Counted from the first letter of the stretch, positions 30,541-41,205 are shown. The stretch is DNA of 64,000 nucleotides from Cherax quadricarinatus (GCF_038502225.1 NC_091355.1:14248541-14312540); one strand, 5' to 3'. Numbers and translations: made by a program. The notes: generated by a model not told the origin, from the letters alone.

Positions 30541-30698
30541 TTTATTACATTCATAAAGGAGCACTGAACCCACAGGGGTTAACAGCACCTTGGGGGAATG
30601 GTAGGTATTCATGTTCCATCCCAAGAAGGGAAGCACAGGTATAGATTCATTAGATCAAGAGCCGCTCACCAGTATCAAGGAACCTTCCTTTAGAGGGT
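30541..30698 (-). mobile_element. SINE with (AAT)n tail, full diverged copy
   Basis: GGAGCACTGAACCCACAGGG, GGGAATGGTAGGTATTC and ATCAAGGAACCTTCCTT match the family, minus orientation. Confidence 0.7.
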
Positions 30699-31895
30699 AA
30701 ATATGTACAAGCAATCCTTGATCAAGGTTCCTAAATATTTTAACTTGCAACCATTTAGCACGAAGCCACAAACGAATTAGCTGCATAATATCACAAGTTT
30801 CTTCAAATATTCAGAAACACGTGCGTTATCTCCCTGTGTATGCTGTCTTCTTCAAGACGAGGCAGAGTTGAAGTTGCAATGGTGGATGAGTTACCTACAA
30901 GTACTAACATCAAAATCATGAAACTTAGAGCTTGTAGGTAGTACCAGCTCTAACAGTTCAGCTTATACCATAATACATATGGATGGTTTAACCGTAATGG
31001 CAACTGTAGGACAAATGATTTATTGCGCCTTGTCTATTTAGACTGGCAGTCAAGTGTAAACAGTGTGGAAAATGTCTTAGCGATCAGAATCGTAACAGAA
31101 CACATTCGACATCAGAAGTCACCGTTTCTGGACGAAATGAACGATGCAGTACACAAGATGTGGAATCTGAATTCTGTAGGAATTATGTAAATAAACAAAC
31201 TCCCAATAATATTTTGTAACAGTCAATTTAGATCCAAAGACTAACCCACCACGGGGTCAAGAAAGAAGCGACAACTGGAGAAGTCACTGGAGACATTGAA
31301 GGTGACCTGGAGATAAAAGATTATATTTATTTATGTAAAGTTGTAAGCCTATGTAGGTCTATTCAGCTTCTGTAGTGGATGCTTGATTCTCCGTCCTCTC
31401 AGCAAAGGACTGACGCTACCTAACTTTACTCAGCCAGTGTCCTTGTAGATTAAAGTGTGAATTAGGAATATAAACTGTGATATTAAAGAGGATGGGACGA
31501 GAGTGTTAAGTGCTACGCAAAGAGTGAAAAATTCAGGGAATATTTGCGGTAAGACCCTAAGAGAGGTGAAGGGAAATGGAACAAGAATAGATAATTGTCG
31601 AGGGGGAAATGTAGGAAGGCGAGGCAATCGTAGAGGGAAATGAAGTTAAATATATAATGATTTCTGGGAAAGGGAAGTTGTGGAGAAATTAGCAGGTGAA
31701 GTGAAGTGTGTGGCATGAGTGGGATACGTAAAAAAAGCAATAATTGAGGTAGAGAAGGCGATGAGTAGGGTAAACAGAGAGGGGGAAGAGTAAAGTAAAC
31801 AGAGAGAGTGAAGAGTGAGGTAAAGCGAGAGAGCGATAAGAAATGCAAACGTAAAATAAATGAAAGAGCTTGGCGAGTGGGAGAGTTCTGGTGGG
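30699..31895. other. Unassigned DNA, about 1.2 kb
   Basis: No domain recognised. Reverse frames at 31430-31909 are low-complexity Ser/Leu/Phe over a GA-rich stretch and not credible as genes. Confidence 0.5.
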
Positions 31896-31921
31896 GAAGG
31901 TGCTGTCACTGGGGGAGGTTA

Positions 31922-32977
31922 CCTGGAGGTTATTCCGGGGATCAACGCCCCCGCGGCCCGGTCCATGACCAGGCCTCCCGATGGATCAGGGCCTGATCAA
32001 CTAGGCTGTTACTGCTGGCCGCACGCAGTCCAACGTACGAGCCACAGCCCGGCTGATCCGGCACTGACTTTAGGTATCTGTCCAGCTCTCTCTTGAAGGC
32101 AGCCAGGGGTTTATTGGCAATTCCCCTAATGCTTGATGGGAGGCTGTTGAACAGTTTTGGGCCCCGGACACTTATGGTGTTTTCTCTTAGTGTACCAATG
32201 GCGCCCCTACTTTTTATTGGCGGCATTTTGCATCGCCTGCCCAGTCTTTTACTTTCGTAGGGAGTGATTTCTGTGTGCAGATTTGGGACCATTCCTTCCA
32301 AGATTTTCCAAGTGTAGATTATGATATATCTCTCCCTCCTGCGTTCCAACGAGTACAAGTCAAGTGCTTCCAAGCGTTCCCAGTAGTTAAGGTGCTTGAC
32401 AGAACTTATACGTGCAGTAAAGGATCTCTGTACACTCTCTAGATCTGCGATTTCACCTGCTTTGAATGGAGATGTTAATGTACAGCAGTATTCCAGCCTA
32501 GAGAGAACAAGTGATTTGAAAAGGATCATCATGGGCTTGGCATCTCTCGTTTTGAAAGTTCTCATTATCCATCCTATCATTTTCTTTGCACGTGCGATCG
32601 TGGCACTGTTGTGATCCTTGAAAGTGAGATCCTCAGACATTACTACTCCCAGGTCCCTTACATTATTTTTCCGCTCTATTGTATGGCCGGAGTCAGTAGT
32701 ATACTCTGTTCTAGTTATTATCTCCTCCAGTTTTCCATAACGGAGTAGTTGGAATTTGTCCTCATTGAACATCATATTGTTTACCGTTGCCCACTGGAAA
32801 ACTTTGTTTATATCTTCTTGGAGGTTAACCGCGTCCTCAGCAGATGACAGCCTCATGCAGATCCTAGTATCATCCGCAAAGGATGATACGGTGCTGTGGT
32901 GTATATCTCTCTTTATGTCTGATATGAGGATAAGGAATAAGATGGGGGCGAGTACTGTGCCTTGTGGAACAGAGCTG
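31922..32977 (-). mobile_element. CR1/L2-group LINE, 5'-truncated, inserted in an 18-bp repeat
   Basis: The 3' end (GGGGGCGTTGATCCCCGG then CCAGGTAA) lies against GGTGCTGTCACTGGGGGAGG at 31902-31921. The 5' truncation lies against the same sequence starting about 32978, where it continues as a tandem array. The flanks therefore look like a target duplication of about 20 bp. Confidence 0.8.
31942..32977 (-). pseudogene. CR1/L2-group LINE reverse transcriptase, C-terminal half
   Basis: The frame opens at 32977 with SSVPQGTVLAPILFLILISD (motif B) and continues through VSSFADDTRI (motif C, FADD), the connection DKFQLLRYG, and SLVLSRLEYCC to QPGCGSYVGLRAAS and WSWTGPRGR. Motifs B and C are intact; motif A, the endonuclease and ORF1 are lost. 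About 345 codons without a stop, so decay is slight. The C-terminal GCGSYVGLRAASSNSLVDQA is shared with the copy at 41404-41973. Orientation is opposite to the neighbouring CR1 at 33.2-37.7 kb. Confidence 0.88.
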
Positions 32978-33135
32978 GGGGAGGTGCTGTCACTGGGGGA
33001 GGTGCTGTCACTGGGGGAGGTGCTGTCACTGGGGGAGGTGCTGTCACTGGGGGAGGTGCTGTCACTGGGGGAGGTGCTGTCACTGGGGGAGGTGCTGTCA
33101 CTGGGGGAGGTGCTGTCACTGGGGGAGGTACTATC
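32978..33135. repeat. 18-bp minisatellite
   Basis: About 8.5 nearly perfect copies of GGAGGTGCTGTCACTGGG. The unit is a multiple of three, giving open GGGAVT-type frames that are not genes. Confidence 0.95.
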
Positions 33136-33241
33136 ACTTGGAAAATTTCTCTCAGTGGTCAGTAGCCAGACTATAATAAGATTATGGTCAGTGGTCAGTC
33201 GTCACGTGAGGTCACAGACCCTGAGCTGCTTTGGGGATTAG
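33136..33241. other. Short unassigned spacer
   Basis: Contains tandem AGTGGTCAGT-like motifs; otherwise nothing recognised. Confidence 0.5.
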
Positions 33242-34186
33242 CATGGACGGTTACAAAGCATTGCTTGCTTCTGCAGTGTTTTAAAAATTGAGGTTGGAGA
33301 GTTGAAGGAGGAGGTCTTGCTTCTCCAGGAGGAGATTAGGAGGCTGAAGGTCCACCTCAATGGATCTGGGAGAGAGAGTGAGGTGGCTGGAGTTGTGGGG
33401 AATGAGGCTTCTAGCAGTGAGGTGCAGTCTGTCTCTCGCTGTGAGGAGGCTGTAGGTGGGGAGGTAACAACGGCTACCAGCAGTGAGGTGCAGTCCAGCA
33501 CCTGCTACAAGTGGCGAGTGGTAACCAGTAATGGGAGGAGAATCAGAATAAGGAAAGTTAAGAGTGAAGATCTGAAGGTAGGAAATAGCTTCTCTGTTCT
33601 TCAGGATGAATGTACTTCAGTGGCCAGTGAAGGTAAGGGTACTACTGCCCCTGCTAACAGAGGTAAGCACATTCTTGTGGTTGGTGACTCTCAGGTAAGA
33701 TATATTGACCGTGCTTTTTGTAATAGGAATAAGAAGATGAGAGATAGAGTGTACTTCCCTGGAGCTGGTGTTGGGGACATAGTCAACAGGCTGGATAATA
33801 TCATGTCAGGTAATGGGAACAAGCCCATTATCTGTCTCAGTGCTGGTGGAAATGATATTGGGAAGGGTAGGAGAGAAGAGCTGCTAGACAAGTACAGGTC
33901 AGCTATAGATTTCATCAAGTCTAAGGGAGGAGTCCCAATCATATGTAGCATCTTGCCTAGAAAGGGAGTAGGAAATGAATGGTTTTCTAGGGCAATTGGT
34001 GTAAATTGCTGGCTAGACAGATACTGCAAGGAACTTGCAATCCCATTCATTGACAACTGGAACAACTTTTATGGCAAACATGATATGTATGCAAGGGATA
34101 GGGTACATCTCTCTGGGGCTGGGGTGGTAGCACTTGCAGACTCGATTGAGAAGGCCATTGGTGAAATGCCTATGATTTTAAACTGA
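33242..34186 (+). CDS. CR1 ORF1: coiled coil plus SGNH esterase domain
   Basis: The frame opens before 33242 and has no ATG at its start; numbering is from the TTG at 33302. Residues 1-20 (LKEEVLLLQEEIRRLKVHL) are a coiled coil. The esterase domain begins at HILVVGDSQ with GDS (128-130, nucleophile Ser), AGGND (181-185, block III) and DRVH (266-269, catalytic Asp/His). All four SGNH signature positions are present. In CR1-clade elements this esterase-bearing ORF1 partners ORF2 in the RNP; its substrate is not established. The upstream region (zinc or PHD finger in some CR1 members) is missing, so the copy is 5'-truncated. No stop interrupts it. Stop at 34184-34186. Confidence 0.85.
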   Translation, partial: HGRLQSIACFCSVLKIEVGELKEEVLLLQEEIRRLKVHLNGSGRESEVAGVVGNEASSSEVQSVSRCEEAVGGEVTTATSSEVQSSTCYKWRVVTSNGRRIRIRKVKSEDLKVGNSFSVLQDECTSVASEGKGTTAPANRGKHILVVGDSQVRYIDRAFCNRNKKMRDRVYFPGAGVGDIVNRLDNIMSGNGNKPIICLSAGGNDIGKGRREELLDKYRSAIDFIKSKGGVPIICSILPRKGVGNEWFSRAIGVNCWLDRYCKELAIPFIDNWNNFYGKHDMYARDRVHLSGAGVVALADSIEKAIGEMPMILN

Positions 34187-34790
34187 TAGAAGATAGAGGT
34201 ATGGGTGTGTGTGGGAAACAAGCAGGTTGCAACACTAGGGTTGGAAACAGTAAATGTATAAAAGGCATTCAGCATGAAGTTATAAAGACAATAGATCAGG
34301 TCAGCAAACAAAGGGGGACAGCAGAGGGCAGCAAGGGACTAGCTCCCTTAAGGTTTACTATACTAATAGCAGGAGTGTAAGAAATAAGATAGATGAGCTA
34401 AGATTAATTGCAAGTGCAGAAAACATAGATATTATTGCTATAACAGAGACCTGGCTCGATCTGAAAGATAGAGAGATGTCCTCTGAATATCACATACAAG
34501 GCTATAAATTATTCCACACTGACAGGGTCAACAGGAAGGGTGGTGGAGTAGCGATGCATGTCAGAGACAATTTAAATTGTTGTGTTAGGCAAGATATAAA
34601 ATTAGAAGCGTCAGCCACTGAATCTGTTTGGTTACAGCTTCTCGAGGGCCGAGAAAAACTAATTTTGGGTGTGATTTACAGGGTTCCAAATCTTGATAGG
34701 GAGTGCAGTAAACTTCTATGGGACGAAATTCGTAAGGCATCTACATACGAAAATGAAGATTGAGACACTTATGCAGCATATGGGAATCTT

Positions 34791-34841
34791 TATTCAGGAA
34801 ACGTTTCGCCACACAGTGGCTTCATCAGTCCAATACAAAGA
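34791..34841 (-). ncRNA. Hammerhead-like ribozyme motif, consensus core
   Basis: Minus strand: stem I strand CTTTGTATTGGA, box CTGATGA (34822-34828), stem II GCCAC-TGT-GTGGC, GAAACGTT (34800-34807), and stem I strand TCCTGAATAAAG. All conserved core bases match. Confidence 0.7.
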
Positions 34842-35013
34842 GGTAGGCGTAAGGAGAGGAGGAGAATGAGGTAATCAGTCCCTCAACCTGGAGTCGATGT
34901 GTTCAGTCCATCAATCTTGTAGAATGTACATTCTACAAGATTGATGGACTGAACACATCGACTCCAGGTTGAGGGACTGATTACCTCATTCTCCTCCTCT
35001 CCTTACGCCTACC

Positions 35014-35068
35014 TCTTTGTATTGGACTGATGAAGTCACTGTGTGGCGAAACGTTTCCTGAATAAAGA
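35014..35068 (+). ncRNA. Hammerhead-like ribozyme motif, consensus core
   Basis: TCTTTGTATTGGA (stem I), CTGATGA (35027-35033), GTCAC-TGT-GTGGC (one G-T wobble against the sister arm), GAAACGTT (35048-35055), TCCTGAATAAAGA (stem I). GGA pairs with TCC, and after a small internal loop TCTTTGTA pairs with the AATAAAGA side. Confidence 0.7.
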
Positions 35069-36796
35069 TTCCCATATGCTGCATAAGTGTCTCAATCTTC
35101 AACTTGTCGGTTTTTCAAACCATTCATCACTACATACGAAAATGTTGTGCTAATGGGAGATTTCAACTGTAGACAGATTGACTGGAGCAATTTGACAGGA
35201 AATTTAGAGTCAGGTGACTTTCTTGATACGATCCAAGATTGTTTTTTAAAACAGTTTGTGACAGAGCCAACTAGGGGAAATAACCTCCTTGACTTGGTTC
35301 TTGCCAGTAGGGAAACACTAATTAATAATCTTGAGGTTAATGATGAGCTTGGGGAAAGTGATCACAAATCACTCAGTTTTAATATATCATGGAATTCCCC
35401 TAATAATGGCAATCAAGTCTCCGTCCCTGACTTTCGCTTGGCTGATTTCATAGGACTGAAAAATTACTTAGGTGGGCTGAACTGGAATGACCTGACTAAG
35501 GGTCAGGTAGGTGGTGATGGTTGCCGATATGACGCTTTTCAGGGCATAATTCTAGCTGCTCAGTCAAATTATGTTCCAAATATGGAAATCAGATCAAACA
35601 AAAATGATCCTAAATGGATGATTGGTCAAAAGAGAGGTATATATAGGCAAATCAAAAGAGGAGAGGGGCAATTAAGAAATCGATATATTCAGTTAAAGAG
35701 AGAAATAAAAAAGGGAATTAGAAAAGCAAAGAGAGATTATGAGGTTAAAGTTGCAAGAGAATCGAAGACTAACCCAAAAGGATTCTTTCAGGTATACAGA
35801 AGTAAGATCAGGGACAAGATAGGCCCACTTAAAAGTTCCTCGGGTCAGCTCACTGACAGTGATAAGGAAATGTGTAGAATTTTTAACACATACTTCCTCT
35901 CAGTCTTTACACAGGAGGATACCAGCGATATTCCAGAAATGATAAATTATGTAGAACAGAACGATAATAAACTGTGCACGATTAGGGTCACAAGTGACAT
36001 GGTCCTTAGGCAAATAGATAAATTAAAACCTAACAAATCCCCAGGCCCTGATGAACTGTATGCAAGGGTTCTAAAGGAATGTAAAGAGGAGCTTAGCAAA
36101 CCTTTGGCTAGTTTTTTCAACATATCACTACAAACTGGCATTGTGCCAGATAAGTAGAAAATGGCAAATGTAATACCTATTTTCAAAGCAGGTGACAGGT
36201 CCTTAGCTTCGAACTATAGACCAATAAGCCTAACCTCCATAGTGGGAAAATTTATGGAATCAATAATTGCCGAGGCAGTTCGTAGCCACCTTGAAAAGCA
36301 TAAATTAATCAACGAATCTCAGCATGGTTTTACAAAGGGGCGTTCCTGCCTTACGAATTTATTAACTTTTTTCACTAAGGTATTTGAGGAGGTAGATCAT
36401 GGTAATGAATATGATATTGTGTATATGGACTTCAGTAAGGCTTTTGACAGGGTCCCACATCAGAGACTATTGAGGAAAATTAAGGCACATGGAATAGGAG
36501 GAGAAATTTTTTCCTGGATAGAGGCATGGTTGACAAATAGGCAGCAGAGTGTTTGCATAAATGGGGAGAAATCAGAGTGGGGAAGCGTCACGAGCGGTGT
36601 TCCACAGGGGTCAGCGTCGGGCTCCCTGCTGTTCACAATCTACATAAACGACATAGATGAGGGCATAAAAAGCGACATCAGCAAGTTTGCCGATGACACC
36701 AAAATAGGCCGTCGAATTCATTCTGACGAGGACATTAGAGCACTCCAGGAAGATTTGAATAGACTGATGCAGTGGTCGGAGAAGTGGCAGATGCAG

Positions 36797-36871
36797 ACTT
36801 TGTCAATGGTCCAAGTCGGACCGAAACGTCGTCGTAAGCTTCTGTCTTTTATGTGCGGGTTATTTGTGTAA
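36797..36871 (+). mobile_element. Insertion of a second-family hammerhead arm in CR1 ORF2
   Basis: AATGGTCCAAGTCGGACC hairpin followed by GAAACGTC (36823-36830), GTCGTAAGCTTC and ATGTGCGGGTTATTTGTG. It replaces roughly 20 bp of ORF2. Related copies are at 11279, 11868 and 48151. Confidence 0.7.
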
Positions 36872-37724
36872 AGTTCTAAATGTTTGACAGGACAATAACC
36901 ATGCCACATATAATCTAAATAATGTAGATCTTAATATTACGGATTGCGAAAAAGATTTAGGAGTTCTGGTTAGCAGTAATCAGAAACCAAGACAACAGTG
37001 CATAAGTGTTCGCAATAAAGCTAATAGAATCCTTGGCTTCATATCAAGAAGCATAAATAATAGGAGTCCTCAGGTTGTTCTTCAACTCTATACATCCTTG
37101 GTTAGGCCTCATTTAGATTATGCTGCACAGTTTTGGTAACCGCATTACAGAATGGATATAAATGCTATGGAAAATGTACAAAGGAGGATAACAAAGTTGA
37201 TCCCATGTATCAGAAACCTTCCCTATGAGGATAGACTAAGGGCCCTGAATCTGCACTCTCTAGAAAGACGTAGAATTAGGGGGGATATGATTGAGGTGTA
37301 TAAATGGAAGACAGGAATAAATAAAGGGGATGTAAATAGTGTGCTGAAAATATCTAGCCTAGACAGGACTCACAGCAATGGTTTTAAGTTGGAAAAATTC
37401 AGATTCAGGAAGGATATAGGAAAGTACTGGTTTGGTAATAGAGTTGTGGATGAGTGGAACAAACTCCCAAGTACAGTTATAGAGGCCAGAACGGTGTGTA
37501 GCTTTAAAAATAGGTTGGATAAATACATGAGTGGATGTGGGTGGGTGTGAGTTGGACCTGATAGCTTGTGCTACCAGGTAGGTTGCCGTGTTCCTCCCTT
37601 AAGTCAATGTGACCTGACCTGACTAGGTTGGGTGCATTGGCTTAAGCCGGTAGGAGACTTGGACCTGCCTCGCATGGGCCAGTAGGCCTTCTGCAGTGTT
37701 CCTTCGTTCTTATGTTCTTAGAAT

Positions 37725-38006
37725 TATTCTTTTCCTCACTAAAAGGAAATGAAATAATTAGAATTAGCAATTGAAACTGATGTGTAAAATACATCACTCC
37801 AATGATACTCTACGATCAGTTAATGTACACTCACACTGTAATAGTACGTTTTTATTCAGTGTTCAGGTCAGCATGACTCCTGAGAACAATGATAATTCAG
37901 TGGGAATGCTGAATATATCAGTGTTGTCGCTCCTGGACTCCAGTATGAGTATTGTTCCAGACCAGCATATATACGTAATAAGTACGTAATAAATACGTAA
38001 TAAAAT
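37725..38006. other. Unassigned DNA
   Basis: No gene seen; short TACGTAATAA repeats at 37973-38004. Confidence 0.5.
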
Positions 38007-38461
38007 GTAGGTTAGTAGACAACAACCGCCCAGGGAGGTACTACCGTTCTGCCGAGTGTAAAACGGAATCCTGTAATTGTTTTACATGATGGTAGGATTG
38101 CTGGTGTCCTTTTTTCTGTCTCATAAACATGCAAGATTTCAGGTACGTCTTGCTACTTCTACTTACACTTAGGTCACACTACACATACATGTACAAGCAT
38201 ATATATACACACACACCCCTCTGGGTTTTCTTCTATTTTCTTTCTAGTTCTTATTCTTGTTTATTTCCTCTTACCTCCATGGGGAAGTGGAACAGAATTC
38301 TTCCTCCGTAAGCCATGCGTGCTGTAAGAGGCGACTAAAATGCCGGGAGCAAGGGGCTAGTAACCTTTTGTCCTGTATATATTACTAAATGTAAAAGGAG
38401 AAACTTTCGTTTTTCCTTTTGGGCCACCCCGCCTCGGTGGGATACGGCCGGTGTGTTGAAA

Positions 38462-38463
<2 letters not shown>
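38007..38463 (+). mobile_element. About 450-bp non-coding retroelement sharing the RTE 3' end
   Basis: Starts GTAGGTTAGTAGAC, passes GAGGCGACTAAAATGCC, and ends GGCCACCCCGCCTCGGTGGG then ATACGGCCGGTGTG, the same terminus as the RTE LINE, followed by TA repeat. A second, diverged copy is at 61806-62147. Probably a SINE-like partner using RTE machinery (inference). Confidence 0.7.
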
Positions 38464-38556
<93 letters not shown>

Positions 38557-38575
38557 ATTATATATATATATATAT
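38464..38575. repeat. TA microsatellite with TGTGTG breaks
   Basis: Three TA blocks separated by ATGTGTGTGTATT units. Confidence 0.9.
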
Positions 38576-38781
38576 TATATTTTTTGTGAATGTTTGGCCA
38601 ATGTATTTTGTCTTTAAATAAAACATACTTGAAATATAGGGGGTGGTAGGAGAAAATTCTCAAACAGCTTCAAGGAGAACCTTGAGTTTTCCCTGAAGCA
38701 AGTTTATTCTTTTCTCTGAGGATGAGGGTCCCCATGACAGTTCTAGAGGTGGTACCTCCCTATATTTTATATATATATATA

Positions 38782-39164
38782 TGTCGTGCCGAATAGGCAG
38801 AACTTGCGATCTTGGCTTAAATAGCAACGCTCATCTTGCCATATAGGACAAGTGAAAATTTGTGTATGCAGTAATTTCGCAAAAATCATTCTGAACCTAA
38901 CGAAAAAAATATATTTCACTGTGTTTGTTTAGTATTAAATTATTGTAAACAAATCTAAAATATATTTAGTTGGATTAGGCTAAAATAAATTGTTCTTGTT
39001 ATAATAAGGTTAGGTAAGTTTTCTAAGATTCTTTTGGTGCAAAATTAAAAAAATTTTCATTAACATTAATGAAAAAAATATATCTTTAAACGTATAAGAG
39101 AAAATTATAGAAAGGACTTAATTTTAAATGAGTTCTTGCTAATTGACCAGTTTTACATATTCGG

Positions 39165-39171
<7 letters not shown>
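38782..39171 (+). mobile_element. MITE, full copy (390 bp)
   Basis: Ends TGTCGTGCCGAATAGGCAGA and TTTACATATTCGGCACGGCA, within TA repeat on both sides. Confidence 0.92.
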
Positions 39172-39210
<39 letters not shown>

Positions 39211-39228
39211 GTATCTATATATATATAC

Positions 39229-39313
<85 letters not shown>
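39172..39313. repeat. TA then GT compound microsatellite
   Basis: TA blocks (39172-39243) followed by about 35 GT units. Confidence 0.95.
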
Positions 39314-39317
<4 letters not shown>

Positions 39318-39433
39318 GTATTGAATAGGTAAACTTGCCGAATAAGGCAAGCGAAAATCTGTGTATGCAATAATTTAGCAAAAAGCATTCTAAACCTAAC
39401 GAAAAAAATATATTTCATTGTGTTTATTATATA
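39314..39433 (+). mobile_element. MITE fragment with internal deletion
   Basis: Left end TGTCGTATTGAATAGGTAAA is joined directly to CTTGCCGAATAAGGCAAG, losing about 37 bp. It breaks off after CATTGTGTTTATTATATAA, close to where the fragment at 41206 ends. Confidence 0.8.
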
Positions 39434-39439
39434 ATACGC

Positions 39440-39525
39440 GCCAAGTAATGATATGAATGATATAGCAAGGTTTAAGCTACCACATGCTTGCCTGCTTGTA
39501 GTTGCAAGGGTCGAATCTCCGCTCC
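39440..39525 (+). mobile_element. Possible tRNA-like SINE head
   Basis: ATAGCAAGGTTTAAGCTAC resembles an A box and GGGTCGAATCTCC a B box about 35 bp later. Weak and only one copy. Confidence 0.3.
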
Positions 39526-39787
39526 TTGCTCTTTTGTGCAGGGAGGCACAACACAGCTAAAAGTGAGCTATAAAATTAATTCGATACAATTACATACAAG
39601 ACAATGAGTTACACAAGTTAACATAACCATCTTAAATTGTATGAGAAGCTCACAAGGTTGTTAGATCAGTGCCAAGAGTTATGTTGCCCATGAGAGTGTC
39701 AGATGCTAAACTGCACTAAGATGTGCAAGACTGGTATACAATACCGACAAGATGAAAGTTAAGACACTTGTGCAACATCTGGTTATC

Positions 39788-39836
39788 TTTATTGTAGACG
39801 TTTCGCCAACCAGTGGCTTTATCAATACAGGCACTG
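39788..39836 (-). ncRNA. Hammerhead-like ribozyme motif
   Basis: Box TTGATAA (U3-A8), stem II GCCA-CTGGT-TGGC, GAAACGTC, i.e. a GUC cleavage triplet. The start of stem I, TGTA, pairs with TACA. Confidence 0.6.
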
Positions 39837-40126
39837 CAACTTCATGGTATCTTGATTCAGAGGACATCTACATGACCTTCTTCACGACTTCTACAACTAA
39901 CCCATCAATTTGGGAAGGACCTACTTCCACTGGGGAATCCCGCCTACCAGTGACTATGCCCTCGTCTGCTACACGTCCCTCTTCACTGACGCCTATATAA
40001 GCGCCAGTCTCCTTACCTGTGCTTCAGAATCTCTACAACCATGGTGCTGTAAACACCACCTCTAAGGCTGAGGGACTGATTACCTCATCTTTTGTATATA
40101 GTTCTTCTGTTTCCTATTTATGTCCA

Positions 40127-40176
40127 AGAATCTGTATTGATAAAGCCACTGGTTGGCGAAACGTCTACAATAAAGA
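40127..40176 (+). ncRNA. Hammerhead-like ribozyme motif
   Basis: TTGATAA (40137-40143), stem II GCCA-CTGGT-TGGC, GAAACGTC (40158-40165), then TACAATAAAGAT. Confidence 0.6.
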
Positions 40177-40217
40177 TAACCAGATGTTGCACAAGTGTCT
40201 TAACTTGCACTAAGATG

Positions 40218-41160
40218 ACTACGAGGGAGACGGTTCACCTTTTTTACTCTTTTTCTTTCAAGTCTAACAAAGACTTTACCAAGATCTATGAATTCTCACT
40301 CCCAAAGGGAGCATTCAGTTTTCTCAGAAATGACACAAAACAAAATCAATGAACTTACACAATGCTGGCAGAGGTAAATTCGTATAGACTAAGACAACGT
40401 ACAGACTGACAGACAGGAAAGTCTCTTCCTGGGCAGCGACTAAGCCAAATCTGGGCTGAAGCAACACTGGCCTGCGAGTTACAGGATTCGCTTGCCATGG
40501 GATCGAGATCCATCCGTTTTGTGAATAGTCCATAACTTACTAGAGGACTATACTAAGTCTATACAAAATAATAATTAATAATCACCCAACTATTACCGAG
40601 ACAATGTCCTATGTAAAACTGAGATCAGTGCACAGACAACCCATGCAAAACAAACCACAATGATCTATAGGCATTTGAAATATTAAAATAATATTTGAAC
40701 ACCTTGCCCTCTATACAAGCTTCTATCCCAAGCTGTGCAGCCAAAGTTCCACACTCTACAAAAATCCACACTGCACTTTCTTGCGACTGACGTCGAAACT
40801 TACAAAATTGCTGCCAAAACAAGGCTGAAAAGTGATTAAGTCCAACAGCACAGCTGGAGACTATTCCAACAACCCACACAAAGTGTCAGACATCGTGTGC
40901 ATGTTTACTATTGTCTGTGTAAGAGGCCTCCTCCCGCTTTAACTAATATGGAGAGGCATTCTCTCTATTTCTCTCGCTCGCTCCAGCTGGCAAACCGCTG
41001 GCTGTACACACGTAAGCTTTGAGCAAGGAGATACCCAGCCTGGAAAAAAAACAGATTCCTTTGACATAATACTCTCGGACTAGGTGGCGAGTAGCTTGAA
41101 GAATTGAAAACAAGCAGTTTGATGTTTTACATGACTCCAAATTTCCTCAACTTAATAAAC
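40218..41160. other. Unassigned DNA
   Basis: No gene recognised. Confidence 0.5.
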
Positions 41161-41205
41161 GTATATATACGTAATAAAATATATATATACATATATATAT
41201 ATACA

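Larger units (their letters stand above)
34756..35129 (+). mobile_element. 374-bp PLE-derived foldback with 15-bp target duplication
   Basis: Flanked by CTACATACGAAAATG at 34741-34755 and 35130-35144 (exact). Arms of about 170 bp are almost perfect complements meeting at about 34927. Only the right end carries the extra tail CAACTTGTCGGTTTTTCAAA. Each arm holds a hammerhead-like core, in opposite orientation. Confidence 0.95.
34330..37550 (+). pseudogene. CR1 ORF2: endonuclease and reverse transcriptase, broken
   Basis: The endonuclease begins around LKVYYTNSRSVRNKIDEL and has IIAITETWL (metal-binding Glu), MGDFNCRQIDW and SDHKSLSF. The RT has NYRPISLTS, motif A YMDFSKAFDRVPH, motif B SGVPQGSASGSLLF (normally SVLGPLLF), and motif C FADD; the C-terminal block runs LDYAAQFW to SGCGWV. 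Breaks: the 374-bp foldback between TYEN and VVLMGDF (removing it with one target copy restores the frame), TAG at 36155-36157 where PDKWKMAN is expected, a roughly 75-bp insertion after SEKWQMQ, a stop in place of the Gly codon just before QDNNHATYNL, and one after AAQFW. Non-functional but recent enough to align end to end. Confidence 0.9.
33242..37724 (+). mobile_element. CR1 LINE, nearly full length
   Basis: ORF1 (esterase), ORF2 (endonuclease plus RT), 3' UTR and octamer tail in order. Interrupted by a 374-bp PLE foldback (34756-35129), an in-frame TAG (36155-36157) and a roughly 75-bp insertion replacing about 20 bp near 36797-36871. The 5' edge is approximate and probably truncated inside ORF1. 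Confidence 0.88.
39724..40205 (-). mobile_element. 482-bp PLE-derived foldback with 12-bp target duplication
   Basis: Flanked by TGCACTAAGATG at 39712-39723 and 40206-40217 (exact). Arms of about 80 bp (39752-39835 and 40128-40205) enclose a unique centre. The tail lies at the left end only, as GGTATACAATACCGACAAG at 39733-39751, so the element is in minus orientation. Confidence 0.93.

Noticed and set aside
31430..31909. Minus-strand Ser/Phe/Leu-rich frames
   Set aside because: Low-complexity reading of a GA-rich strand; no conserved domain.
32913..33165. GGGAVT and PPPVTA repeat peptides
   Set aside because: Frame-preserving 18-bp tandem repeat, no gene context.
34756..35129. Classical foldback DNA transposon
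   Set aside because: The target duplication is 15 bp and differs in length from the other copies (12 bp), the ends are asymmetric, and the tail matches PLE ends.
40420..40520. Possible tRNA-like B box (GATCTCGATCCC complement)
   Set aside because: No matching A box at the right spacing and no second copy in the window.
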